From Tigriopus japonicus (Eukaryota > Arthropoda > Copepoda > Harpacticoida > Harpacticidae): a DNA stretch of 64,000 bases. Positions 26,401 through 36,496 of this stretch are shown here, piece after piece (position 1 is the stretch's first letter; each line of letters begins with the position of its first letter). The position numbers and the translations under genes are program-made. Below the pieces are notes generated by a model. The model was not told where the DNA came from. It made no database searches and saw only the letters and a program-made list of their open reading frames with translations. The stretch covers positions 10,783,742 through 10,847,741 of the forward strand of contig CM021323.1 of assembly GCA_010645155.1 (NCBI GenBank), in the 5' to 3' direction.

Positions 26401-29400
26401 CTTGATGTTCGTGGTGTGTACTGCTGCTGGGTTGGCCTCTCTTTCTCTTACTCTCTGTAGCTACTTTGTTCAAACAAGCTCAAATTTGATGAGCTTTTCA
26501 TAGTTCATAAGCAATCTTGTAAAAGCAACGGTCGTTCCATTTAGAAGATTAATACAGGATATACAATACATCTTACAGACGGAGATGAGGATAAGAAGTC
26601 AAATTTGCAAAACATACTCAGATCGACGGAAAGATGATTGGATTCTTCCAAGAATCAAGTTTTGAATAAATTGGGAAAACTTTCTCGATTGCGTTGTGCT
26701 CGACTTCTCTTAAGCCTCTGTCTTATTGGTCAATGAATAACTTGAGTTTTATCAAGAGTTAGATATAATACCCGAACTACAAAAATTACCACATCTTTTG
26801 CCGGGTTATCTTTTCAAAGCTTACTCAACTTATAAATGAACATTGGGAACAAATGGGATTTATCGTTTTCATACACGTGTTACGTTACATGATCTAAAGA
26901 TAAAGTTGAGTAATATGTAAATTTGTCTTATTGCAGCCAAAACAGGTCTCGGTGGAAAAGTGTCCAATTGCCCCATTCCATCATGCACGGCCACCAAAGG
27001 TCGAGTGAAAGGCCGTCTTCGTCATTTACCCAAGAAATGGAGCAATCTTTCAAAAGACATCAAAGAAACCATCACCACCGAACTCCGTAAGTTCATTAAT
27101 CTCATAGATAAACCACGGCGAATATTCTAACAACTTTTTGACGTGTTTTAGAAATTCCCAATGGAACCAAGAAATGTTGTTCCGCGTGCTTCACTCGGAT
27201 TTCTCGGAAAATCAACCAACTTCTTGGTGGCAACAGCCTCTGCAGTTCTCCAGCTGAGCCCGTCAAAACCGAAAATGATATTGTTTGGTCAGATGACGAG
27301 ATCGAGACCATCAAGGCTCTGCTTCGGCAACACGGGCGAAATTGGGCCACTTTGGCCGACAAGATAACGGCCAAGTCTCCAGAGCAATGCAAGAAGTTCT
27401 TCTATAACAACCGACGCAAACTCGGCTTGGATCGAATCATGCTGGAATATAAGAAATCCAATCTCGTTGGCGATCAGCCACCATCGCTTTCCACGGATGA
27501 GGAGTCGGGATCCTCAACATCTTCATGTGAAGAGGACAACAATGGCTTGGGAATCAATCACAACAATGCCCCTCTGAACGCCAATAGTGGTGCTGGAAGC
27601 AATGTTCAATCTGCTCAAGGTCAAGTTCAAGCTCAAGCTCAAGCTCAGGGTAAGGAATAATAAGAATGAAAGCGATGTTTTGATAGTTCATTTGAGATCG
27701 GTTTTTTTGTCCTTAGATTTGAAACCTGTGATCAAAGCAGAGGGACCCGCCGTTTCCATCAAGACGGAAGTGAAACTGGAGGAAGGCATGTCCAGCTCGC
27801 CAGTTGTTCTTGGAAACATGAGCAATCCTGTCCCATCTCAAGGGCTGACGATTCGGCCTTTAGGGAAAGAAGAGGATTATGATAGCTCGGCCACGGTACG
27901 TTCTAAAGCACCTATCCATGATATTTAGACAAGTCCTCATATCCCAAATTGCATTGCAGATGAGCGCCGATGAGCGTGATGGTGGGGATGCCCGACACCC
28001 GGGACAATCCAGCTTCCCTGGGGCGATCAAAACTGAATACCCAAGACCCGTACTCATGTCAACGGCCGCTAATCTAAGGCCAAATGTGCCTGGAATCATG
28101 GCAACTGAAGCCAATAGAGTCCGAGCTGCTGTTGCTCCATATCCCCCCGGGGCCATGAAACCGCCAACTTCATCATCGGCTGGACCATCAGTAGCAGGAG
28201 GTCCCACCACCAATGGACCCAATGCTTCGCGTGATACCATAACGGTGAAAGAACTGATGATTAATGTGATTGAGCGTTCCTTATCCAATCCGCTCGGCTC
28301 ATCAGGACCGAACACAGGAGCGAATCCAAGCACCACAGCCAATCTGCCGCGTACTATGGCTCAAGGTTCGGATCCAACCATTCACAACATCTTGGAACAT
28401 GCGGGTCCCAACCCCACCAAAGTTCAGTTCCAAGGAAGAATGCATGCAGGACCGGGTCCACCATCATCCCTTCTCAAGCCAGGTTCAATGGCTCCTCCTT
28501 CTGTCGTAAGGCCCTCTTCCGGTCACCATAATCCCGGCCAACCCGCCCCAAGTAGCAATGAATGTGAGAGTTTGGATTTGAGCATGCCTCGTCGTCGGGA
28601 TCCAACGCCTCCTCCTGCGCAAAACCTGGCTCAACCCTCGCATCATTATCGTGAGCCTCAACTCTCACATCATTTGGCTGGTGAGAGTCAAACCCCTTCA
28701 CGAGCCGGACCTCCACCCCCGGCGCATTCGGGCAACAAAGTGAAAACGAATCCCGATCCCTACTTCCGAGGGGACCATTCTCGTCAACAGGCCCAATCGC
28801 CACTTATTTACGGGCCTGACGGGAGGCCTCTGACCAATGTTCAACATGTGAGTCAACCCTCGGGGTTGACTCATGGTCGAGGTGCTCCTGGACCGCCCTC
28901 CGCAACGTCCGCCACCAATCAGCGACCACAAGTGCGTACACATAATAACCTCGGAGGCTATCAAGCAGCCCAAAGTGCTGGCGGACCTGCTCGGCACGCT
29001 CAGATGTCTCCTAAATTACCCGGATCCAATCGGAGCTTTTCGGGTTCCATAACACAAGGAACACCAGTGAATCACGGGATGTCTGTGGCTCATCGGTCTG
29101 CCTACGATGCGGCTCATATGAAAGTGGCTCCTCATGAGCGCGTGGGATCCATCACGCATGGTACCCCACTCTATGACAAGAAGCATTCTCAAGTGATCAA
29201 TTTGGGAGATCCTTCCAAAATTGTGTATGAACGAGCTCCTCAAGGGAGTGCCGAGTATTTCCGACGAACAATCTCACCTGCGGGCAGCAGCAATGCCTAT
29301 AACTACCCTCCCTCCACTTCAGCCCAAGCTCAAGCTCAAGCCCAGGCTCAAGCCTCCAGTTCTCGAGGTTCCCCTTATGTGGAGACTCATATGAGCTCCA

Positions 29401-31781
29401 GACAAGTGATCATCAATGATTTTGCCATGGCTCGCTCGACTGAAATGCAACGACGACCGGATTCCAGGGAACAGGGGCGACCCCTTTCGCCTCCGCGTCT
29501 CTCTGGTCGTGATCCCAGTCCTCGACCCAGGTCTTTGGATCGAGTCATGACAGATCCTCGCAACCAAATTGACTTGCGAAGAGATGTGAGATCCATGGAT
29601 CCCAGATTCGACCCTCGATTGATTGACGCTCGTCTCTTACCAGAACATAGAGGCGATCCCAAGGCAGATTTAAGAGCCCTGGATACGAGAGCAGGAGATC
29701 CGCGAGCAGTGCATGAATCTCGAGTGAGTCTTGAACACCGTCAGGACCTCCGCATTGATCCCAGAGGAGATCCTCGAGCAGGTCTTGATCCCCGTGCCGA
29801 TCCTCGTGGCGATCCTCGTGCTACTCTGGATCCCCGACTCCATGATCCCCGACGTTCAAGTACCATAACAGCCGATCTTCGAATGATGAGCGATCCCAGA
29901 GCCCGGATGGAACATCATGATCCTCGACGATATCCTCCGTTCCCAGCCGGTGGCTACATGACACCCGATGGCAAAATCGTCCAACATCCCGGCTCCATTC
30001 GTGATCCTGCCCGTACACCTCCAAGATCCAGTCCAGCTGCCACTCCACCAGAAAGATCCTCAGCCGTGATTCACCGGCAAGGCTCGTTGACATCTGGTAA
30101 GCCTGTTGTTCCCAAAAGCAGTTTGGGTCACCGTGAAGTGGAAATCTACCGCACCAATCCGGAAGTGACCATTTCCAAGACGAGTAGTCCTCGGCAGATC
30201 TTTGAGAACAATGCCTTGGCCTCTCTGGTGGATGTGGCTGTCCAGCAGCCCAAACTTCCTGACGGTAAAGATCGAGCAGCGCAAATCCAACGTCAAGTGT
30301 ATGAAAGGCAAATGTACGATATGAGAGTGTCTCAAGCCGCGGCTATGAGTACGGCGAGAGGGTCTAGTGGCGACATCACTCTTCAAGTCAGGAACGAGCG
30401 GGCTAAACAATTGTCCCTTATGCAAGACAAAGACCGCTACGAACGCTCTGTGCCTCTTTCGGCCATGGCCAAAGTTGTTGGACATCCCGGAGTGGGTGGT
30501 CCCGGAACCAGAGACAGTAATCTCACAGCAGCCTCTCTCATTGATGCCATCATAACTCACTCCATACACTCGGGTCCCAATCAAGATCCAACTGCAGCCG
30601 TGGCAGCCATCACCGCCGCCAAGCAACTACCTTACCGCCAAAATCCGGGTGGGGAGTTGAGCCTTTCGGCAATCAATCCCATGGATGACAGTAACAAGCC
30701 CGGTCAGTCATCGTTCAAAGTGAGTCGAAGCCCAAGTCTCAAAGGAGAGAACACCAATGGGCCAGATGATGGGTCAGCCCACGGGTCACGCCCAGGCTCA
30801 CGCTCAAGTGCCACCATCGAGTTGAGACCGCCTTCCGAACATTCAAGTGAAATGCAGATGCCTAATATGGGCCATGTTAATGCCGATGGGTCAGCCCCAG
30901 AACAACACTGGAAGAGAAGGGGTTACCCAAATGCATCTGCAGTGAGTGCAGCAGCCTCGGTAATGCCGGCCCCTCGACCAAGTAACACTCCGACTGGTGT
31001 GGACGAGAGATCAATCACACGGGTGCCTCAAACTGGATCCCCCATTAAGACCACCTCCGACAATCCAGGTCAAAGCTCTTCCTCGAATGTGGGACGACCA
31101 GGCATTGAACCGATTTCACCGCCATCGGAACCCCAATCGGTGTCTCAAAACGGTGGTGGTAGCGGAGACCCGAGAACTTCTGGAAAGAAGACGGGCGAGG
31201 AAGGTACGGGTTTGTCGCCTTTGGAATACATGAAAAACAAGATTGCCGAAGAGATGAAGAAGAACGATGGCAGTGGAGGGACTCGAATTGCACTCAACAC
31301 CGCATCGAGTGCTGACTCCCCAGCCACCATAACGCCATTGAAACGACCAGCTGACAATCATTTGAGACCGCCACCAACTTCGACCAACGCGTCAGAACCG
31401 CATTCACGCTCCAATTCTCATCCTTCCTCGAGTAATGTTCCCCAATCAAGTGCTGACGGGGATGAGTCTGCGAGAAAGAAGCCACGATTAGATGAGCCGC
31501 CTCAGTCCCAATCTCTAACATCCGGGTCCAATCCGGCCCCTAGTGGAGGAGCTCCGCCGCCCATCACGAGCGATATTGCACCGCCAGATTCGCCCGGTTC
31601 TGAGGGCGAGATGGTCATTGATGAGAGTGTGGTGTCGGATTCTGCCCCTCCTAAGGAAGAGCCCCAAGCTCCCAACAAACCAAATTCTTTATCGTCCCTG
31701 CCGAATAGTGCTCCTGCCACGAGCATGCCAACATCAGGCAGTACTGGTCCTCAATACGAACCCCTTTCAGATGACGAATGA
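8468..31781 (+). CDS. NCOR1: Nuclear receptor corepressor (NCoR/SMRTER family), 13 coding exons, 2452 aa
   Basis: A scaffold that bridges unliganded nuclear receptors to HDAC3 in the nucleus. Exons: 8468-8595, 17006-17378, 18397-18554, 18680-19123, 19799-20096, 22557-22832, 22908-23017, 23114-23947, 24038-24126, 26937-27086, 27152-27649, 27717-27895, 27960-31781. They total 7359 nt with all phases matching. Domains: a Ser/Ala-rich N-terminus; a coiled coil at about 490-528 (GPS2/TBL1-binding region in the family) followed by HHKSIAQIIYGENR; the deacetylase-activating region plus SANT1 at about 746-797 (LNTWTDSEKEIFKEKF); a Cys cluster at 915-966; SANT2 at about 996-1045 (DDEIETIKALL, GRNWATLADKI). 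CoRNR-like boxes are MINVIERSL near 1280 and IDAIITHSI near 2038. A DPR-repeat tract spans about 1720-1840. The C-terminus YEPLSDDE resembles the conserved end of NCoR/SMRT. Its length is close to human NCoR1 (2440 aa). The symbol is by family; the arthropod name is Smrter. Confidence 0.93.
10119..10215. repeat. Microsatellite cluster (CT, TG, GA, CACT)
   Basis: Successive simple repeats: CTCTCTCTCT, then TGTGTGTGTG-GAGAGAGAG, then CACTCACTCACACAC. They are simple-sequence DNA and produce spurious ORFs on both strands. Confidence 0.8.
10969..10976. promoter_or_regulatory. CRE-type palindrome TGACGTCA
   Basis: A perfect 8-bp cAMP-response-element consensus lies inside NCoR intron 1, at the downstream edge of a GC-richer, CT/GA-rich block (10270-10980). 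One 8-mer can occur by chance, so regulatory use is inference only. Confidence 0.3.
20097..22556 (+). other. NCoR intron 5, 2.46 kb
   Basis: It lies between the exon ending TRDTVK and the exon opening ESGYHPQVEA. It contains a poly-C/CT tract at 21549-21570 and AT-rich text, with no gene or repeat family that I recognise. Confidence 0.65.
24127..26936 (+). other. NCoR intron 9, 2.81 kb, host of an antisense gene
   Basis: The donor follows exon 9 (ending ESTQQ) and the acceptor precedes AKTGLGGKVS. The minus-strand BTB zinc-finger gene fills 24202-25740. The remaining 25741-26936 shows no gene and presumably holds that gene's promoter. Confidence 0.8.
24202..25740 (-). CDS. BTB-domain protein with two C2H2 zinc fingers, single exon, nested in NCoR intron 9
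   Basis: A 512-aa uninterrupted ORF with ATG at 25740 and TAA at 24202. Residues 1-48 are Thr/Ser-rich low complexity. Residues about 50-155 read like a divergent BTB/POZ fold (YYYDVVLSVCG, IPFPAKKQALMENFGYLRALL, a helix ending LQMPQIYVDHI). An acidic patch follows at 260-276. Two C2H2 fingers lie at about 369-391 (CVFCSHVFKSYYCYQKHKRRH) and 443-466 (CKICGSKFPSYYFVHKHKKLWH), with matching 'SYY' cores that suggest internal duplication. A polar Asn/Asp tail ends the protein. BTB-ZF proteins are usually sequence-specific repressors that recruit corepressors such as NCoR/SMRT. I cannot assign an orthologue. It is transcribed against its host and its stop lies about 75 nt from the host donor site. 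Confidence 0.82.
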   Translation of the reverse strand: MSDSMNALLIGTATQTSSITTTTTTTSRSSITTTTTPAASSTSPTTSTGYYYDVVLSVCGIPFPAKKQALMENFGYLRALLESEPPSSTLWQINHVAYLNLANLIPYDIFSILYSCLDRFEMIQGLLNLDNAYQVLLYAQMLQMPQIYVDHIKRYTSLLSNLAPILVKRDHEDHDNPVPKIHRPVPNRAAPLLTMAPLWNQLYRQTSPDIAPHPSALIRNDLHLNWLPNHFPSPDPNGRYEESTSKVLPGKYSENFNNDCEEDEEIVDVGDSQDEKENLTQASSSLSARSNVLANKEATWDIAACDGPIRFKRILNPLAVDYFMGDLKEEIETTDEECRPQVPQPQQESKPGSSRQITSADAATATNIYKCVFCSHVFKSYYCYQKHKRRHLNPLTVGYQKISNSQSGNVNNKHNFISLRASNNTNQRGHQSPVIKDINVQFFPCKICGSKFPSYYFVHKHKKLWHDNNDNNNDNENDDQDDKSGKSSSQQAQRGLETDLEHEKGPSLEQVS

Positions 31782-31934
31782 CCCAGGAGAGAGCCACCCC
31801 CAAATGCCTTGCCCGGACATTATCGCTATGGGAGGTTCTAAACCAATTTCTAGCCAATCTATTACCCCCATCCCATACCTCTCCCCCCTTCGCGATTAGC
31901 ATTGCAATAAGCTGATGATGATGAAAATACTACT

Positions 31935-31940
31935 AATAAA
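31935..31940 (+). terminator. Probable poly(A) signal of NCoR
   Basis: The first AATAAA after the NCoR stop codon (31779-31781), giving a 3' UTR of about 170 nt. Confidence 0.55.
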
Positions 31941-32520
31941 TCGCAACCAACACACCCATCATTTCATATCGCCGCTCCGTTTTCAAGGTGCACTTGTGTT
32001 GTGTCTTTGTTGTCCCTCTTTCATTCAGACCGATTGAAAGCAACCATTTTCGTTCCTCGACCCTCCGACGCAAACCCGCTTACAACTCTCGGGCCAATTG
32101 TCACCCCTCACACCCATTTTGCCATTGCTTGGAATAGCAAAAACTTCCCATCCTCATGCCTATTTTCGTACACTGTTTCTGGCCGGGTCTATATATTCCA
32201 CTTTTGCTGTGATTCTTCTACTGCTAGTACTACAAGAACAATTATGCTACTTTTACGAACACATGAACCCACCACCTTTCCCCGGTTCCGTTTGTGCTCG
32301 ACTTCAAGGATTATGGCATCCTTGAGGCACACTATGTTTAACTAACTAGCCAGCATCCACTTGATCCTTGATTGAAGGGGTCGGAAAAAAACACTGTTAA
32401 TATGAAGCGCTGTGTGACTCTTGTCTAACTTTGACATTGTTTGTTCAATTAAAATGAAAAGAAGAAAACACGAGACGAAAATCGTGGCATAACAAACCAA
32501 TTGTTCATTGTTGTTAACTA

Positions 32521-32526
32521 TTTATT
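32521..32526 (-). terminator. Probable poly(A) signal of ALG3
   Basis: TTTATT on the plus strand (AATAAA on minus), 45 nt past the ALG3 stop. The NCoR and ALG3 transcripts converge here. Confidence 0.6.
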
Positions 32527-32570
32527 GGAAACAAATACATCCATCGTAACCATTCATTCGTGTTTGGGTA

Positions 32571-35232
32571 TCAGTTGATTTTCTTGATCTCGGCGCTCGG
32601 TTTTGTACTTTGGCCTTTGGTCATGCCATACACTGACCATAAGAGACCCGACAACAGGATGAAATGACAGCCATGTAGAAGGCCACTGCTCCAATGGGTG
32701 GAGGGATACGTGTTCCAACACAATTCGATCAGTCCCAACAGACACAAACGGAACATTGACGGCATTCGAACGCACCAAAACAGATAATGCAGTTGATGGA
32801 AGTACCACACATAGAACTGATAGTGAAGCGATCGAGCCAAAGCCACTCCGACGAAATTGCTCATGAACATGGGCAATAAGAACAATTGTACCGAGTAGGT
32901 GGGACCCTGGTGGGCCTTCAAAGTGCGATAGCTGGACAACATCTTCCACCACTTGGGAATACAGATCAGCAAGATTAACACGTGCGCTCCCAACAAGGCC
33001 AAATGGAACCCACGATCAAGAAACACGTCCTCGGGCAAGAAGCGCCAATTGACAGTCCACTTGAACATGAACACACGACCCAAGTCAAACGAGCCTTGCA
33101 AGTAATGCCACGGGTTCGAGATCAAAAACGGCCAAGCCAATCCCACTTGAATTAAGGCACAAATGGTAAGCTGAAACAGGGTGTGAACCAATCCTAAATT
33201 GGCCAAATAGGCAAAGAACAACGCGGGAGCAAAAAGCAAGATATTCATCTTGATCCCCACGGCTAAACTGAAACAAACACTGCCCAGACTCCACCAATCC
33301 GAGATGAAGAAGTTCAAAGCGGCATACAAGAACACCATGGCCACGGGATCATTGAAAAGGCGCAGTACGTAAATCGAGTGAATCCGATAGGAAGTGATAC
33401 TCATGAACACCAGCACGTAAGGGGGAACTTTCTCGGACTTGACCATGAGACGGAACACCAAGGCCAAGGTCACGATGTATAGTCCGGCAAATATATACTG
33501 AGCGCGTCGGAGGTTCACGCCCAAGTCCGTGATGTAGTAGAGACCCATGAAAAACCATACAAAACCCGCCGGGTACACCAAGGGGCCAGTGTCTCCTTTC
33601 AATTGAGCGTAATCGTAGGTACCATTCACCACGCCCTCAACCTAATACGATTTGACATGGAATGAGTCAAAAAGGAAAAAAAACAAGAATCAGAAATATC
33701 TAGTTAAAATTTAAAGAAAATTGACCTGAGGGTCTTACGGCGAAAATAAATGAAATGGGGAAAATCAAATTCAAAACCCAAAAATTAGGTAGGAGACGTG
33801 GTAACGCAGCTAGCGCAGATTCCTGCAATGAGGAACGTCCCAGTTCCAGTTCGATTCTCCTCCCCGACTTTCTCAAGGAAACTTTTAGACGTTAATAATC
33901 TACACCCACAGACGGAGACCTGATACCGGACATGCGGGAAAAAATGGGTTCAAGGCCAAATCAATGGTAGAAAAAAAGAATTGGAAATTGATGTCGCCAA
34001 ATTTTCCCAGTCTAACGCTGGCAAAAAACGATGAAATAGTATAATAAAAAAAACGTTAACTAAGGAAAATACATAGATTTTAGTGCAAAAACATATCTAA
34101 TTTTATCCTGAATTATTTGATAATGTTACGGTAATTTTCATCGGCAGTTTGCATGCAAAGTTTCATGAGATAATTGGGGATCACAATAATACCCGCATCC
34201 AGATATAGGTGGAACTCGGGCTTGCAACAACTACGTAACTCTTATCCAAGCCAGACGGAGCTTCACGAACCCTTGGAAAAATAAATGGTGGAGTAGATGA
34301 GTGGCCCCAATGTGAGCTTTGCGGTGATTGCAGGCCCAAAACTGTTTACATTTACACGAAAAAGAATTGTATGTATATTGAAGTAGAATTAATAACAAAG
34401 AATCGTATGATGTGAGCGTGAGGGTTTAATCAACTCGTGGGATAATTCAATAAAACAATCTTCGATCTCGACCGAAAAAAATCAATGAAAATTTACACGC
34501 AGAATAGATTTTACCCACATTTTAGAAAAGCACTGACCTCAGTTCATTTGATAATCAAGTAAAAGAAAATGCTCAAATATTTGATGTCAAGTATGTTTTA
34601 AGTGACAATACATATTTTTGCTCCTGAACCAATTCATAGAATTCGAATAAATATGCAGCAATACTTTTAAACCTCAAATCTGGTCCCTAAACTCTTCAGT
34701 ATTTAAAAACCGTGCTCTCAGAATTTTCAATTGAGGTTACCAAAACATGGGTGATTTCGTTGCAATCTTGTAACTAGTTAGAAAAAAAATCGGTAACGGG
34801 AAATTTGAGCTGCCGGGAAATTAATTATGAAATGGTAAATTTTCGGATCAAAGCATGATTGACACCGTTTGTCTACATGACTTCTTGACGCAATCATGTT
34901 GGATAGTTCTTCCAAACAATCTAAAAAAGCTTTTTCAAGTACATCCATCTATCCAAGGAGTTCTAACATCAAGGTACAGTACGTCCAAAAGATAAGCTCT
35001 CCTCCCTCCTCACCTCTTGCATGTAAGCTCGCCAATCGATTTCCGTGTACTTGACGTGATGAATGACCAATCCGTTGATGAGCATCTCCACCCCCAACAA
35101 CAAACCGGCCATCCAACCGCATTGAGCCGGATCCAAGACCAAACTTCGGACCCGATTCACCCACCCTCGCCATCGGAACATTCCCCCAGTGGTCGCCGTC
35201 GTTCCGGGAACAGCGGATCTCTTTTTGCCCAT
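32571..35232 (-). CDS. ALG3: Dol-P-Man:Man5GlcNAc2-PP-Dol alpha-1,3-mannosyltransferase (ALG3/Not56)
   Basis: An ER multi-pass enzyme (GT58 family) that adds the first luminal mannose to the lipid-linked oligosaccharide. Two exons: 35232-35014 (73 aa, starting MGKKRSAVPG) and 33641-32571, joined in phase 0 (YMQE to VEGVVNGTYDY), total 429 aa against 438 in human. Family landmarks are HHVKYTEIDWRAYM, GDTGPLVYPAGF, SYRIHSIYVLRLFNDPVAM, SVAVGIKMN-type text (here SLAVGIKMNILLFAP), FDLGRVFMFKWTVNWRFLPE, ARSLHYQFYVWYFH and GLIELCWNTYPST. Hydrophobic segments alternate along the whole length. The intron 33642-35013 (1.37 kb) has no gene. The C-terminus is KKIN rather than the dilysine seen in some orthologues. 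Confidence 0.95.
33642..35013 (-). other. ALG3 intron, 1.37 kb
   Basis: AT-rich. It contains a segment near 33795-33875 with a GTTCGATTC string and a GTGGTAACGCAGCTAGCGC string that loosely recall tRNA B- and A-box promoters (possibly a decayed tRNA-derived SINE). The cloverleaf does not form. Nothing else is recognised. Confidence 0.5.
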
Positions 35233-36496
35233 TGGACCAGATGATGATCGGAAAAGAGGATGCTAATAGAACAAGCTCGATATCGGCATCCCCGGGAGAA
35301 ATGGGGCTCGATCACTGCCGAGTTCGCGTGAGTTTCCTCTTTCCTCGAAGGACTGGCAAATTCCTTCTTTGCTTTTATTTTTATTACTGATGGGTTTCGA
35401 GTTGGATTTTTGCAAGAGTTTTGCCACTTTGGATTTTAAGGTCAAAAAGTTGACCCCCAACTAATCTTCTCAACTAGAGACGTCATAAAATATGGCAGCA
35501 CTGCCAACTCGAAATCCAAAAGTATAGCTACTGATGGAACTCGAAATCGAACTAGTTCGAGTGTTGCCAAATTGGTCCCTGTTTAGGTCTTTTTGAAAAC
35601 GTTCAAAACAACCTGCCCTAATCAACAATGATTAACTTCCGAGTAAAAAATGGCAGCACTCCCGGTTCGAAACCCATCACTAAATTTTTTATGGGTGATC
35701 TTCAAGACATGTGGAAGTTTGGCAGGGTGGCCAGTAGTTGATGGGAAGAGGACGGTTCAAAAATTATTGGGGCCAAGCATGAGGCTCAGAATGAATATCA
35801 AAAAGCTATATTGAAGCCATTAATGTATGGAAAATCACGAACGTGATCTATTTTCTAACTTTAAAGGGGTACTGATACGTAACATTATTTAGCCAGTTTT
35901 GTCAAGGTTGTAGATTTCTTGAAGTTGGTCACCTGGTCAAGTTTCTTCCCTTGGACAGATCTGTGTTTGGCCTCCTTTTCCTCCCAAAGTTGCGTGATGA
36001 AAGTTATGACTTTCAGTAAAAATGACTTCCAGAAAGATCAGTTGACTTTTGTGTGTTTTATAGATCTAATATTTTCTGTTGCAGTCATGTTTGGACTTTC
36101 TGAAGCACTATGATTTCGAAGCAAAATAATAACAAAGTTAGGGGCGGTCAAAAAGTATATTGAATAAAGATTGTCAGGATCTTATGCTTATGTACCTCAT
36201 AACCAAATTTCAAAGAATCCTTGAAAGAAAAAAGAAAAAGGGCTCTTTAGATGCCTTCAAACAACTAGCAAGTCCCTGCCTAATGCTGACAATTTGACTT
36301 GAGATTTTTGGTTATGGCATCTTTGCCGCGCACCCTAACCAGGAAAGAGTTGCTAAAATCAGACTGGAAAAGTCAGCTTGATATAATGAGTATTTGTCAA
36401 CATCAACAAACAAACCCGCATCAACTAACTAAGCTAAGATCAAGCCGGAAAAGCTTCGCAGATTGCCAATTGTTATCCAGTCATCATTTAAAAATC
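35233..36496. other. Divergent intergenic region between ALG3 (-) and PPIL1 (+)
   Basis: Contains the 5' flanks of both genes. Two near-repeats of the phrase 'atggcagcact' with nearby 'cgaaa' (about 35490 and 35650) suggest a short duplicated segment. No gene is seen. Confidence 0.45.

Noticed and set aside
27860..31726. Long minus-strand ORFs opposite NCoR exon 13 (for example 27860-28342 and 30060-30626)
   Set aside because: Shadow frames of a verified plus-strand coding exon with biased composition. No independent features.
33795..33875. tRNA-like segment (GTTCGATTC with GTGGTAACGCAGCTAGCGC) in the ALG3 intron
   Set aside because: The T-stem has mismatches and no acceptor or anticodon stem forms, so it is not called a tRNA. 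It may be a decayed tRNA-derived SINE.
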